This document shows positions 34,283 through 43,950 of a DNA stretch of 64,000 nucleotides, in pieces (position 1 is the first letter of the stretch; each line of letters starts with the position of its first letter). Under the pieces are notes generated by a model that saw only the letters and a list, made by a program, of their open reading frames with translations, was not told the origin of the DNA and made no database searches. The position numbers and the translations under genes were made by a program. The DNA comes from Paenibacillus sp. FSL H8-0079 (GTDB taxonomy: Bacteria; Bacillota; Bacilli; Paenibacillales; Paenibacillaceae), in NCBI RefSeq assembly GCF_037991315.1, contig NZ_CP150300.1, positions 6,448,001 through 6,512,000 of the forward strand, read 5' to 3'.

Positions 34283-34855
34283 GTGGGAAAAGAAACTGCC
34301 GGGAACCCGAATCATTCTTCGTTATCCGATCGGCATGCGCTGAGGGAGAGAGTCATTGAGGCCATCGCTAATACGATGGATCTGTATGGAGTTAATCATA
34401 CGTTTGGCAAATTATACGGCATCATGTATTTTGAGGATCGACCGATGACACTTGAAGAGATGAAAACCTCGATGAATATGAGTAAGAGCAACATGAGCTA
34501 TGCGGTTCGTTCGCTTACAGAGTCACAGATGATCTATAAACTTGAAGAAAAGAAGGACCGTCAGGATCAGTATCTGGCTGAGACCGACTTTTATCGTACA
34601 TTTCAGAATTTCTTCGGGGCCAAGCTCCAGCGGGAAGTGGATGTCATGTTAGAAGGCATTCGTGAGGTCATCCCTGACCTGTCGGCCATGATCCTTTCGG
34701 AACATACCTCTTCCGATGATCGAGATGATGCACTGCGTGATCTGCACAAACTCCAACATGCGGAGCAGTATTACGTCTGGCTACAAGGATTCGTGGATCA
34801 ATTGCGGGACGGTAAATTTTACGAAAATGCTTCGCAGACACCCATTAAAGATTAG
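34283..34855 (+). CDS. GbsR/MarR-type transcriptional regulator
   Basis: 190 residues from GTG 34283 (AGAGGTGACATT upstream). Winged helix-turn-helix: ANTMDLYGVNHTFGKLYGIMYFEDRPMTLEEMKTSMNMSKSNMSYAVRSLTESQMI, the pattern of GbsR-family regulators of glycine betaine and choline genes. The C-terminal half is helical. Family members respond to choline or betaine in Bacillus; here the divergent partner is a UgpB-like transporter, so the effector may be a choline- or glycerol-phosphate-type compound (inference). Confidence 0.85.
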   Translation: MGKETAGNPNHSSLSDRHALRERVIEAIANTMDLYGVNHTFGKLYGIMYFEDRPMTLEEMKTSMNMSKSNMSYAVRSLTESQMIYKLEEKKDRQDQYLAETDFYRTFQNFFGAKLQREVDVMLEGIREVIPDLSAMILSEHTSSDDRDDALRDLHKLQHAEQYYVWLQGFVDQLRDGKFYENASQTPIKD

Positions 34856-34914
34856 TTCACTACATGGTGGAATAACGCCGCTATGATTCGTGTGTTGAGT
34901 CACACTAAACGCAA

Positions 34915-34966
34915 AAAGGAGCTGTCCCTAGCCAATGTATGGCTTTTGGAACAGCTCTTTTTTATT
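34915..34966. terminator. Bidirectional terminator between GbsR and SLH genes
   Basis: GGAGCTGT (34919-34926) pairs with ACAGCTC (34951-34957); T-runs follow on both strands (CTTTTTTATT on plus, CTTTTTGCG on minus). It serves both convergent genes. Confidence 0.8.
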
Positions 34967-35058
34967 CTATCTATTATACTGTCATATCCTATCCATTATT
35001 AGGGGTTCTCTTTTCCATATGCTACTGCGTTAATGACCCCTTTATCATCTTGAAAATA

Positions 35059-37749
35059 TTACTTCTGTGCTGCAGCTTCGATATCTGCATATGCCCAGTG
35101 TGTTGCTGGTACATCGATGAACGATGTTGTTGCTGCACCAGTTAACGGTGTACGGTTAAACAGTACATTCAACACTTTCACCGCTTCAGCACGCGTCAAC
35201 TTGCTATCCGGTTTGAAGGTACCATCGTTGTAACCAACCATCAGCCCAGTAGATTGCACGTAAGCAATCGCATCAGCTGCCCAGAGGTCTGCGGATACAT
35301 CTGTGAAGGAAACTTCAGTTCCATTCACGTTTGTTGCAATCGCTTGTTGCTGCTGCATCCAGCGATACGCAATCGTCGCCATTTGAGCACGAGTGATCGA
35401 ACCTTCCGGTGCAAATTGGGTGTTGCTCATGCCGTTCATGAAACCAGCGGATTGAGCTTTTTGAATCTCACCCGTTGCCCAGTGTGTTGTAGATACATCC
35501 TTGTAGCTCACGCTATCCGCGGAACCTGCTGCCCCTTCAGTTGGAATATTACGAGCCAGCATTGCTGCCATTTGTGCACGCGTTACGAATGCATCTGGGC
35601 GGAAGTCCTCACCAAAACCTTGAATGTACGGTTGGTGTGTACCTTGTGAAGCTTTCAGTCCATCCACAACAACGAGGGTGAACGTACTGAATTTTGTTAC
35701 AGTAAATTCGATACCTTCGCTGTTATCAGCGAGTTGTACCAGTTTGCCTTGGATCAACTCTTTTGTGCCGTCACTGTGTTCGATATAGATTGCCAGGTTG
35801 TCCAATGCTTGCTGACGAGCAGCCGGATCGGTTGGCAGACTACCACGAAGTGGCAACGTGAGTGTCACTTCACGGCTCTGCATATTTGTGTCGATCTCAA
35901 CGGGACGAGCCAGTACGCGCACATTCGTGTTTGGAGCAATCTGTTGAATCAACTGCTCTTTCTTCGCACGTTCTTCCACTTCCTGGCGCTGGGATTCCTG
36001 TTTCAGTGGAACAACACGGAAGTACAAGTCTTGATCAAATCCGGCGATGGAATTCGTCGGAACGGAAATCACTACGTTCTCTGTAGAGATTTCAAGTTTC
36101 AGCGAACCATCATTCAGTTCTTTTACAGCTGCCTTAGGCACTTCAATACGTGTCTCGGACACGGCATCTTTGGTGTCTGGAATGACAATGCGTGCGGTGT
36201 TCATGTTCAATTGCTTCGCTTTTTCCACCGATTCCTTGGCAATCGCTTCGGTCATTTTCACCAAATCTTTGATCGTGCCGTTGGTTTCGGTCGTGCGTGT
36301 GATTGGTGTCTTGGTCAGATTGGTGCCGTTAGCTCCATTAACGTCAACCACGATCTGTTGCTGATTCGTGGTTGGTGCAGGGGTAGACGTTGGCGTAGTC
36401 GTAGACCCTCCGCCACCTGTGTTTCCACCCGGGTTAGGTGTTGGTGTATTTGATGTGAACGTAAGTGTTGTCCATTTCCATATCGGTGTATTGCCTTTGG
36501 CTCTTACACGAACCACAATTTTTTGGTTGCCTTCAAATCGATCTGTTTCGCTAAATTTATTCCAAGTCGCCCCATTATCTTTGGAGTATTCCATCGTTTC
36601 ATCTGCACCGATAACCACATTGGCTGTATCATCAGCAGTCACTTTAGGCGCTGGGGGAGCAAAGAACAAGTCAAATGCTCTTTGAATATCTTTAATTTTT
36701 TCATATCCTCCATCAGGTCGTTCACTAAGCATCCACTCTGCGAGTTGTTGCTGCTCCGCATTCGTTGATAATGTTACTATCTGGTCAAGCTTCAGAGGGG
36801 ATTCCTGAAGACTTAACCCTGGATTGTTGGCTAAAAGTATTTGGTACTGCATTTGAAGCATTTGGTATAAATTCAAGTTATTTAATATCTCATTCACTGT
36901 CTTTGCTTGGTTAATAGAAGGGAATTCTTCAGATAGCGTAAACATTAGACCTACAGCCGATTCAGTGTCCATTGCAACAGAAGTAAACTGCGCAATATAA
37001 GCAATTAACTGCTGATCCGCCTGGTTAGCTTTCAGATAAAAATCTGCTGCTCTCTTGAACTGTTCAAACTCTTCTTCAGAAAACAGATTAGCACCTTTTA
37101 CAATGACCTGATCGTAAATGTTATTTAATGCAGAAGCCATATCACGGTAATCTAACCGATACCCCAAAAGGATATTGATACTTATATCTACAATAAATTG
37201 AACCTGATCTTCATTGTAAGATCCCGATCTCGGAGTCAACTGCACTAACGTAGCAGCAACTGTCTTTTGTTCTTGATCTGTTAGCTCACTAAACGCTTCA
37301 GGCTGATTAAGCAGATCTGTATCTTTCAAAATAGATAATACTGTTTCCGCTTCTCTAACAGCTACAGCCTGATTCAACTGCATCAACGGCGTTATTGTTG
37401 GAGTCGGAATCGGTGGAAGCGTTGGGAATGGAGGCATGGGTGGGAATGTTGGGAATGTTGGAAATGTTGGAAACGGTGGTATCGGTATTATTGGCGGAGG
37501 GATGATAACAGGCTCATTCACCTGCTCCGATGGTGTTTCTTGCGATGTTGTTGTTGTTGAACTATTATTACTTGGTTCATTGGAGTTCGACGGTGTGTTG
37601 ATGGATGAATTCGATTCACTTGAACTCGTCGTTGATGAAGAAGTCTCAGAATTAGGGTCTGAATCAGCACTTACATATGTTGCAGCAGCTCCCTGCATTA
37701 ACATTAGAGATACAACCAATAAACTAAACGTTTTGCAGATCTTACTCAT
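35059..37749 (-). CDS. S-layer-homology domain surface protein A (896 aa)
   Basis: Start ATG 37749 after GAGGAGGATAAAA; signal peptide MSKICKTFSLLVVSLMLMQGAAATYVSA. Then a Ser/Asn/Thr-rich stretch, a Pro-rich run of about 45 residues (PPFPTFPTF-type repeats), one helical module (about 120-380; ends LAEWMLSERPDGGYEKIKDIQRAF), a DUF4073-like beta domain (VTADDTANVVIGADETMEYS), a Gly/Thr linker, a domain of about 210 residues (QQIVVDVNGANGTNLTKTP to STFTLVVVDG), and three SLH repeats (FRPDAFVTRAQMAAM, FAPEGSITRAQMATI, FKPDSKLTRAEAVKV). SLH repeats bind pyruvylated cell-wall polymer, so it is displayed on the surface. Last 400-odd residues are nearly identical to protein B upstream. Confidence 0.9.
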   Translation of the reverse strand: MSKICKTFSLLVVSLMLMQGAAATYVSADSDPNSETSSSTTSSSESNSSINTPSNSNEPSNNSSTTTTSQETPSEQVNEPVIIPPPIIPIPPFPTFPTFPTFPPMPPFPTLPPIPTPTITPLMQLNQAVAVREAETVLSILKDTDLLNQPEAFSELTDQEQKTVAATLVQLTPRSGSYNEDQVQFIVDISINILLGYRLDYRDMASALNNIYDQVIVKGANLFSEEEFEQFKRAADFYLKANQADQQLIAYIAQFTSVAMDTESAVGLMFTLSEEFPSINQAKTVNEILNNLNLYQMLQMQYQILLANNPGLSLQESPLKLDQIVTLSTNAEQQQLAEWMLSERPDGGYEKIKDIQRAFDLFFAPPAPKVTADDTANVVIGADETMEYSKDNGATWNKFSETDRFEGNQKIVVRVRAKGNTPIWKWTTLTFTSNTPTPNPGGNTGGGGSTTTPTSTPAPTTNQQQIVVDVNGANGTNLTKTPITRTTETNGTIKDLVKMTEAIAKESVEKAKQLNMNTARIVIPDTKDAVSETRIEVPKAAVKELNDGSLKLEISTENVVISVPTNSIAGFDQDLYFRVVPLKQESQRQEVEERAKKEQLIQQIAPNTNVRVLARPVEIDTNMQSREVTLTLPLRGSLPTDPAARQQALDNLAIYIEHSDGTKELIQGKLVQLADNSEGIEFTVTKFSTFTLVVVDGLKASQGTHQPYIQGFGEDFRPDAFVTRAQMAAMLARNIPTEGAAGSADSVSYKDVSTTHWATGEIQKAQSAGFMNGMSNTQFAPEGSITRAQMATIAYRWMQQQQAIATNVNGTEVSFTDVSADLWAADAIAYVQSTGLMVGYNDGTFKPDSKLTRAEAVKVLNVLFNRTPLTGAATTSFIDVPATHWAYADIEAAAQK

Positions 37750-37816
37750 TTTTATCCTCCTCAGATGTGTTGACAATAAATAGATTGTTTATATTTTTCT
37801 CTGGAAATATAGGCCT

Positions 37817-37850
37817 ATTGTAGTACACAACTCTGAACGGATTCTGAACA
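37817..37850 (-). promoter_or_regulatory. Activator-type promoter of SLH gene A (shared motif)
   Basis: On the minus strand: TGTTCA (37845-37850), 5 bp, CGTTCA (37834-37839), 11 bp, TACAAT -10 (37817-37822), then AGGCCTA. There is no -35 consensus; the 11-bp-period direct repeats take its place. Identical spacing occurs at 42221-42254 and 51829-51862. Confidence 0.68.
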
Positions 37851-38062
37851 ATGGAGCAAATAAAAGTAAAAGTGTCCATAATAAAGAATTAAAATAGAAT
37901 AAAACTCAATTTTTTTCGCCATTTTTCGTACAAAATATCATTTAAGACCTATATAGATATTTCTTAAATCCCAATATATCGGCCGTCCACTTACTTCCAA
38001 CTGCTGCTCTGCCGTAAATTAAATTGAATTTCCGATAGATAGAAAGTAACCTATTCGTCAGA

Positions 38063-38098
38063 ACGCAAAAGGCCACCTCGAAGGATGGCCTTTTGCGC
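38063..38098 (-). terminator. Terminator of SLH gene B
   Basis: GCGCAAAAGGCCATCC-TTCGA-GGTGGCCTTTTGCG, a 15-bp stem with one mismatch and T-rich 3' side. It is nearly symmetrical and lies 40 bp after the stop at 38139. Confidence 0.75.
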
Positions 38099-38138
38099 TC
38101 TAATCATTATCTTTACACTTTTAGTTCTGTAGCAGTTA

Positions 38139-41100
38139 TTACTTTTGCGCTGCAGCTTCGATATCTGCATATGCCCAGTGTGTTGCTGGTACATCACTGA
38201 ACGTTGGCGTAACTGCGCCAGTTAGGGGTGTGCGGTTGAACAATACATTCAACACTTTCACCGCTTCCGCACGCGTCAGCTTACTGTCCGGTTTGAATGT
38301 ACCATCGTTGTAGCCAACCATCAGGCCCGCAGATTGCACATAAGCAATGGCTTCTGCTGCCCACAGTTCTGCGGATACGTCTGTGAAGGACACTGCTGTA
38401 CCATTCACTGTTGTTGTATTCGCTTGTTGCTGCATCCAGCGATACGCAATCGTCGCCATTTGAGCACGCGTGATCGAACCTTCAGGCGCAAATAGAGTTA
38501 CGCTCATGCCGTTCATAATACCAGCGGATTGAGCCTTTTGAATCTCACTTGCTGCCCAGTGTGTTGCAGATACATCCTTGTAGCTCGCGCTACTGGTGGA
38601 AACTGCTGCCTCTTCATCCGATAGATTACGAGCCAGCATCGCTGCCATTTGTGCACGTGTTACGAATGCATCTGGGCGGAAATCTGCACCAAAACCTTGG
38701 ATGTACGGCTGGTGTGTACTTTTCGAAGCTTTCAGTCCATCCACAACAACGAGGGTGAATGTACTGAATTTGGTTACGGTAAATTCGATGCCTTCGCTAT
38801 TATCAGCAAGTTGCACCAGTTTGCCTTGAATCAACTCTTTCGTGCCATCACTATGTTCGATGTAGATCGCCAGATTGTCCAATGCTTGCTGACGAGCAGC
38901 CGGATCGGTCGGCAGGCTGTCACGCAGTGGCAACGTGAGTGTCACTTCGCGGCTCTGCATATTCGTGTCGATCTCTACCGGACGAGCCAGTACACGCACA
39001 TTCGTATTCGGAGCAATCTGTTGAATCAACTGCTCTTTCTTGGCACGCTCTTCAACTTCCTTGCGTTCGGATTCCTGCTTCAATGGAACGACGCGGAAGT
39101 ACAAATCTTGATCGAATCCGGCGATGGAACTTGTCGGAACGGAAATCACTACATTTTCAGTGGAAATCTCCAGCTTGAGCGATCCATCATTCAGTTCTTT
39201 TACCGCTGCTTTAGGCAGTTCAATACGTGTCTCGGACACGGAATCTTTGGTATCTGGGATAACAATGCGTGCGATGTTCATGTTCAATTGCTTCGCTTTT
39301 TCCACCGATTCCTTGGCAATCGCTTCGGTCATCTTCACCAAATCTTTGATCGTGCCGTTGGTTTCGGTTGTACGTGTAATTGGTGTTTTGGTCAGGTTGG
39401 TGCCGTTTGCCCCATTAACGTCAACCACGATCTGTTCTTGTTTCGTTGTTGGTGCAGGTGTAGAGGTTACTGGTGTAGTTGTGGACGAACCTCCACCTGT
39501 GCTACCACCCGGGTTAGGCGTTGGGGTATTGCCATTATCTGTGCTGCTATCACCATTCTGTGTAAAGACAATCTTTACCGCGCGTCCTGGCAGTTCATCA
39601 CTAACTGCTTTATGACGAACCCATACCGTTTTATTACCACTGAAGTCCGTTTTCTGAATAGAGGCAACGTCAATCCAATGCAGTTTATCGTCAAAGGAGA
39701 TTTCCATCGTGCTGTCCAAGCCCGTTATGGTGTTATTGATGTCATTCCCCTTCACATTTGGAGCCGTAAAGAATCGGTTAAATACATATTGTAGATTCCC
39801 AACATCCTCGTAACTGTCTTGTTCATTAAGGACCCATTCAGCCAATTCCTTCTGGCCTTCAGGACTGAGTTCTGCTCTTTTGGATAAATCAAGAGCGCCT
39901 CTAAGATTAAATTTGTATTTGCTGAAGAATGCTTCACCTGCAATCTGATTTTTCATTGCTACATCCAGCCATTGATCCATTCGCGGTATAGAGGTAGCTT
40001 GCTCAAATGAATCGATAGGCATAGAGAGGAGATTCAGGACAATATCAGGATCAACAATATCCCCTTTAGACACGCCTTCCAACCTTTCGAATGCAACTAG
40101 ATGCAAGTAATTATATGCCAGTACACCTTTATCTACTTTGCTACGTTCCAAATGTTGTTGTCCAAGGCTGCGTAGCACATATGTCTGTTGGTCATTAAAG
40201 TATTCAGGTCCTTCTACCAATTGCTGTGCGAGCAGATCCAGCTTTTTCTGAAGAACACTGAGTTCCCTCTGCTCCCAAACAGATTGTGCCAATACACCAA
40301 GTTCAATCATATATTGGACCTGTTCTTTATTTTTGTAATCTTTATTTACATATTCAATCAGGAATCCCGCAATGAAATCTCTAACCTGCAAAGACAAAGC
40401 TCCGTATCCATTGGGTAAAGTAATACCCAAATCGGGATTCTCCATAGCCACACGCATACCCACTACATCACCATTAGTTTTTGCAGTATTTAAGACAGTC
40501 AATGGATCGCTTTCGTTATCATCAGGGAAAAATTTATTAAAGGCGTTTTGAATTTCTTCAAAACTTTTATATCCCTCATCCGGTCTTTCACTAAGCATAA
40601 GATCAGCCAATTGTTCCCGTTCTTCGTTTGTAAGATCGTGCACTTTACCTACATCCAAAGGAAAACTTCCAAGTGGGTTTTCCGGGTGCTCGGAGTTGTA
40701 TGACTCGACATCTGATTGAATGTCATACATTTTGTACAACGAGTTCAACATACTTTCTGTCGTTTCAGCTCTATTTATAAATGGAGTATCATCCACTGCG
40801 GTTTCCATATAAGAAAGAATTTTTCTTATTTCAAGGTTCCTTCTGAGTTTACTTTCAAATAAAAAGGCGGTCATACGTCTATCGATCACGTCAGATTTGA
40901 GATACAGGTTTATACGTTCATAATATCCATCTTCGGCACCAGGATAATCAAAATGTTCCATCCGCTCTGCTAGTTTCCCATAAAAATCATCAAGTATTTC
41001 TCTTGAGGCTGATCCCCCGATTTTGCGAGGAAGTTCAAGTGCTTGCAGAGCCAGTTGCACCATGTATTGAACTTGTTCCTTATTCTCATACCCTTCACTA

Positions 41101-42155
41101 GTCGGAGGATCTATACGCAATAAATATTCTATGATGTCCTCCTGATCCTCGTCAGACAACGATTTGAAATCGGGATCAGCTATGAAATTTTTGTTACTAA
41201 GTAACTCGATTAGTTCAGGTGTGAAATCTGTATGCTCACTCTGATCCTTTCTTTTTTTAATATCGTTAAATTGCTCCAACAAGGCTGAACTATTGGGTTC
41301 GAAAAAAGCATCAAACGTAGTTTGAACTTCAGATACCGTTTCATAACCGTTCTGCGGCTTATGATCAATCATCCATTGTGCAAGTTCTTCTCTCTTTTGA
41401 TTATTGTCTTCAATGGCCTCCATCTTCTCCATCTGAACTGGAAAAGGCTCCATAGTACTAATCATTCTGGTCATTCGGTTGTGTTTCATCATGGAGTCAA
41501 GTGCTACTTTCATACTTGATACATCACTAAGAGTATTAATTGGTCGATATTCATCGATTAATGTTTTCATCAAAGTAAGCTGTGAACCATAAGGTACAGA
41601 ATCTTGTGATCTGTTTAGGAAAGCCCCAAACATAGCAATATTCACAAACATTGGCTTATCGGCACCACTCAACATGTTATAGGCGACGCTTGCCTCAACC
41701 ATTGGTTGTGCTTCGTCATAAGGTAGAAAACCTCCCGCCTGACTATACAATCCATATATCTCATCCAAAAGATACTGTGCATTATTCGAATTCATCACTT
41801 TAGGCATTTGTAACAAGTTATATAGAAGTGTAAAAACATACTCAACTTGGCTTTGATTCTCGTAATCCATCCCGCGTGGCAGTAAAAGAATCATTCCTCG
41901 AGCCAGTTCTTTCTTTTGCTCATCATTCAGCAGGTTATAGGTGGTGGAGATATCAGTGATATCTATTAAACCACCTTCACTCAATATACCTTGTACTTCC
42001 GGAATGGCTACTTCAATATCCTCGTCTGAATTTCTGATTTGGTTAAGTTGGTCCAATGGAGTAAACGGGTCTGCACTTGCAACCTCACCCACACTAACCA
42101 CCTGTAATAACAAAACAGCAATTAAAACGCAGCTTATTAGCTTTTTGTAATACAT
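38139..42155 (-). CDS. S-layer-homology domain surface protein B (1338 aa)
   Basis: Start ATG 42155 after GGGAGGAACAGATTA; signal peptide MYYKKLISCVLIAVLLLQVVSVGEVASA. Residues about 30-820 appear to be three copies of a helical module of about 260 residues. Each has a YENxxQVxYM-type motif (about 97, 375, 627) and ends with an LAxWMxxxxPxxGYxxxxxxQxxFxxFF motif (about 275, 540, 800). Then a DUF4073-like domain (NNTITGLDSTMEISFDD), a Gly/Thr/Pro linker, the domain of about 210 residues shared with protein A, and three SLH repeats to the end (EAAAQK). Secreted and cell-wall-bound. No catalytic motif recognised. Confidence 0.9.
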   Translation of the reverse strand: MYYKKLISCVLIAVLLLQVVSVGEVASADPFTPLDQLNQIRNSDEDIEVAIPEVQGILSEGGLIDITDISTTYNLLNDEQKKELARGMILLLPRGMDYENQSQVEYVFTLLYNLLQMPKVMNSNNAQYLLDEIYGLYSQAGGFLPYDEAQPMVEASVAYNMLSGADKPMFVNIAMFGAFLNRSQDSVPYGSQLTLMKTLIDEYRPINTLSDVSSMKVALDSMMKHNRMTRMISTMEPFPVQMEKMEAIEDNNQKREELAQWMIDHKPQNGYETVSEVQTTFDAFFEPNSSALLEQFNDIKKRKDQSEHTDFTPELIELLSNKNFIADPDFKSLSDEDQEDIIEYLLRIDPPTSEGYENKEQVQYMVQLALQALELPRKIGGSASREILDDFYGKLAERMEHFDYPGAEDGYYERINLYLKSDVIDRRMTAFLFESKLRRNLEIRKILSYMETAVDDTPFINRAETTESMLNSLYKMYDIQSDVESYNSEHPENPLGSFPLDVGKVHDLTNEEREQLADLMLSERPDEGYKSFEEIQNAFNKFFPDDNESDPLTVLNTAKTNGDVVGMRVAMENPDLGITLPNGYGALSLQVRDFIAGFLIEYVNKDYKNKEQVQYMIELGVLAQSVWEQRELSVLQKKLDLLAQQLVEGPEYFNDQQTYVLRSLGQQHLERSKVDKGVLAYNYLHLVAFERLEGVSKGDIVDPDIVLNLLSMPIDSFEQATSIPRMDQWLDVAMKNQIAGEAFFSKYKFNLRGALDLSKRAELSPEGQKELAEWVLNEQDSYEDVGNLQYVFNRFFTAPNVKGNDINNTITGLDSTMEISFDDKLHWIDVASIQKTDFSGNKTVWVRHKAVSDELPGRAVKIVFTQNGDSSTDNGNTPTPNPGGSTGGGSSTTTPVTSTPAPTTKQEQIVVDVNGANGTNLTKTPITRTTETNGTIKDLVKMTEAIAKESVEKAKQLNMNIARIVIPDTKDSVSETRIELPKAAVKELNDGSLKLEISTENVVISVPTSSIAGFDQDLYFRVVPLKQESERKEVEERAKKEQLIQQIAPNTNVRVLARPVEIDTNMQSREVTLTLPLRDSLPTDPAARQQALDNLAIYIEHSDGTKELIQGKLVQLADNSEGIEFTVTKFSTFTLVVVDGLKASKSTHQPYIQGFGADFRPDAFVTRAQMAAMLARNLSDEEAAVSTSSASYKDVSATHWAASEIQKAQSAGIMNGMSVTLFAPEGSITRAQMATIAYRWMQQQANTTTVNGTAVSFTDVSAELWAAEAIAYVQSAGLMVGYNDGTFKPDSKLTRAEAVKVLNVLFNRTPLTGAVTPTFSDVPATHWAYADIEAAAQK

Positions 42156-42220
42156 TAATCTGTTCCTCCCTATCTCATGTTTTTTACACACAAATCCATT
42201 ACCTCTGATACGTAAGGCCT

Positions 42221-42254
42221 ATTGTATTGCACTGCGATAAACAGAATCTAAACA
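42221..42254 (-). promoter_or_regulatory. Activator-type promoter of SLH gene B (shared motif)
   Basis: On the minus strand: TGTTTA (42249-42254), 5 bp, TGTTTA (42238-42243), 11 bp, TACAAT (42221-42226), then AGGCCTTA. Same geometry as the promoters of SLH gene A and the LysM gene. Confidence 0.68.
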
Positions 42255-42275
42255 AAAAGAGCAAATAAAAGGAAA

Positions 42276-42313
42276 AAGATCCACCCTGTAGTACAAAAAC
42301 AGGATAGATCTCA
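42276..42313 (-). terminator. Terminator of the 42382 SDR gene
   Basis: On the minus strand AGATCTATCCTGT...ACAGGGTGGATCT with a 9-base loop and small mismatches, followed by T5. It is located between the SDR stop and the SLH gene B promoter. Confidence 0.65.
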
Positions 42314-42381
42314 ACTTTTTTCGTCATATTTCATCATTTTATTTTAAAAAATATTCTTTTGGACCTATATAACTCCAGCTC

Positions 42382-43125
42382 TTAAATTAAGGTGTACCCG
42401 CCATCCACGTATAGCGTGCTGCCCGTCGTAAACGTATTTGTCATCAGATACGTAACGGTATGTGCAATTTCTTCATTGTAGCCAACCCGCTTGAGCAGGG
42501 ACAGCTTCTCATAATCTTTAAAATGATCGCCGCGTGGCGTGCCTTCCTGCCCTTCCCGCCAGATGGTCCCGGGGGATACGACATTCACACGAACCGGTGC
42601 TAATTCCACCGCGAGTGCTTTACCCAGACTCTCAATTGCACCGTTACATGCAGCGTAGGAAGCACCTCCATCCAGTGGTCGCTGGCTGAATCCACCAGAC
42701 ATCAACGTGATCGAACCGGAAGTCGAAAGATGCGGTGCAGCGTATTTAGCCGCAAAGTATTGAGGCCAGAACTTGCCTTTGAAACAGCTCTCTGCCGTCT
42801 CCCGATCCGATGTCAGTGGTCCCCGGGTATAGGTAGCTCCGGGCGTGAACAGATGATCGAACGCTCCGATCCGAGCGAAAAACGTTTCGAGTTGCTGTTC
42901 ATCCTGATTATCTAATACATGAACTTCAACCACCGATTCTCCATGCTCGCCTTTGCCTCCAACCTTCGTAATCTGCTCCCTCGCTTCCTCCAGTCTGGAC
43001 GCTGATCTGCCTGCTATAATTACATCCGCACCTGCTCCCACTGCCTGGATTGCCGTAGCCAGTCCGATGCCTGAGCTCCCGCCAATAACAACGACCCGTT
43101 TATTCTCCAATGTATAGTGACTCAT
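42382..43125 (-). CDS. SDR-family oxidoreductase
   Basis: 247 residues. Cofactor motif GGSSGIGLATAIQAV with AGRSASRLEE following (NADP-type Arg). The active-site segment differs from the classical form: catalytic Ser in TLMSGGFS and Tyr in SYAACNGAIESLGKALA, where Lys of YxxxK is replaced (YAACN). NVVSPGTIWREG and GSTLYVDGGYTL at the end. The missing lysine may alter activity. Divergent from an HxlR regulator 240 bp away, a common pairing in which HxlR controls the reductase. Start ATG 43125 with GAGAGGATGATCATAG. Confidence 0.82.
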   Translation of the reverse strand: MSHYTLENKRVVVIGGSSGIGLATAIQAVGAGADVIIAGRSASRLEEAREQITKVGGKGEHGESVVEVHVLDNQDEQQLETFFARIGAFDHLFTPGATYTRGPLTSDRETAESCFKGKFWPQYFAAKYAAPHLSTSGSITLMSGGFSQRPLDGGASYAACNGAIESLGKALAVELAPVRVNVVSPGTIWREGQEGTPRGDHFKDYEKLSLLKRVGYNEEIAHTVTYLMTNTFTTGSTLYVDGGYTLI

Positions 43126-43365
43126 CTATGATCATCCTCTCATCTCCGGTTATATAAGTGCATGTGCTCTCACGTTGTGTTCATTATTCATGAAATGAAG
43201 AACGTTGAATAGTACGCATTTACATCGTACCTAGTACGAATATTCGTACTATTGGAGCAGCTCACCACGGTTTTCCCCCATTTTTTCATAGAGACGATCG
43301 AGCAGAGATCACGAAAATCCGGTATGATGGAGATACATATAGACATATAAACCGAGGTGATTACT

Positions 43366-43740
43366 ATGGATTTACAAGAACCAAGGTTACAAGGAGTACT
43401 GACAACGCTGGAGACCATTAATGGGAAATGGAAACCACTTATCTTGTTTATTTTATTGAAGGAAGGTACGAAACGATTTGGTGAACTACGACGCATGATT
43501 CCTGATGTAGCCCAAGGTACGTTAACGAAACAACTGCGCGAGCTGGAGCAGGATCAAATTATTGTGCGCACGCTTTATGGGGATGTTCCACCGAAGGTGG
43601 AATACAGCTTGTCCGAACACGGACAGACCATCGGCACGTTATTGGACGGCATGTGTGGTTGGGGCAAAGAACATCTGAGCTACCTAAACAGCACACAAGG
43701 CGCCATAACGGACAAGGGTAACACGAGCGAAGCGACTTGA
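43366..43740 (+). CDS. HxlR-family transcriptional regulator
   Basis: 124 residues from ATG 43366 (GAGGTGATTACT). Winged helix-turn-helix of the HxlR type: [89 protein letters not shown]. It lacks the usual N-terminal Cys seen in redox-sensing HxlR proteins, although a Cys is present in GMCGWG. Likely controls the divergent SDR gene. Confidence 0.9.
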   Translation: MDLQEPRLQGVLTTLETINGKWKPLILFILLKEGTKRFGELRRMIPDVAQGTLTKQLRELEQDQIIVRTLYGDVPPKVEYSLSEHGQTIGTLLDGMCGWGKEHLSYLNSTQGAITDKGNTSEAT

Positions 43741-43950
43741 ATAACAACTATAAAATGAAATGCTACAGCAAGGTATCAGGTATCCAACAATCCAGCCATT
43801 CCAAGAACACCTTTATCCTGACCGCCCTGCTTGTGTAAGCATTACCATTCCTCTATAATTTCGTTCAGATGCACAATATGGATATCGGGCGGAATCATCA
43901 TCAGAGAAGATGCGCATTTAGCACGATGAGATGGAAGGGGAGGAGCTTCG

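Larger units (their letters stand above)
37750..38138. other. 389-bp gap between the SLH genes
   Basis: It contains the promoter of gene A (37817-37850), a stretch resembling the upstream region of gene B (CTCAA-T7-CGCCAT; GACCTATATA), and the terminator of gene B (38063-38098). No reading frame. Confidence 0.6.

Noticed and set aside
37436..37783. Gly/Asn/Val-repeat plus-strand frame
   Set aside because: It is the reverse complement of the Pro/Phe/Thr-rich spacer of SLH protein A; no ribosome site.
38549..39794. Long plus-strand frames opposite the SLH genes (up to 381 codons; also at 35734-36453)
   Set aside because: They are antisense to well-supported SLH and linker domains, have compositions typical of reverse-complement shadows (Cys, His, Arg-rich) and recur in both paralogues only because the DNA is duplicated.
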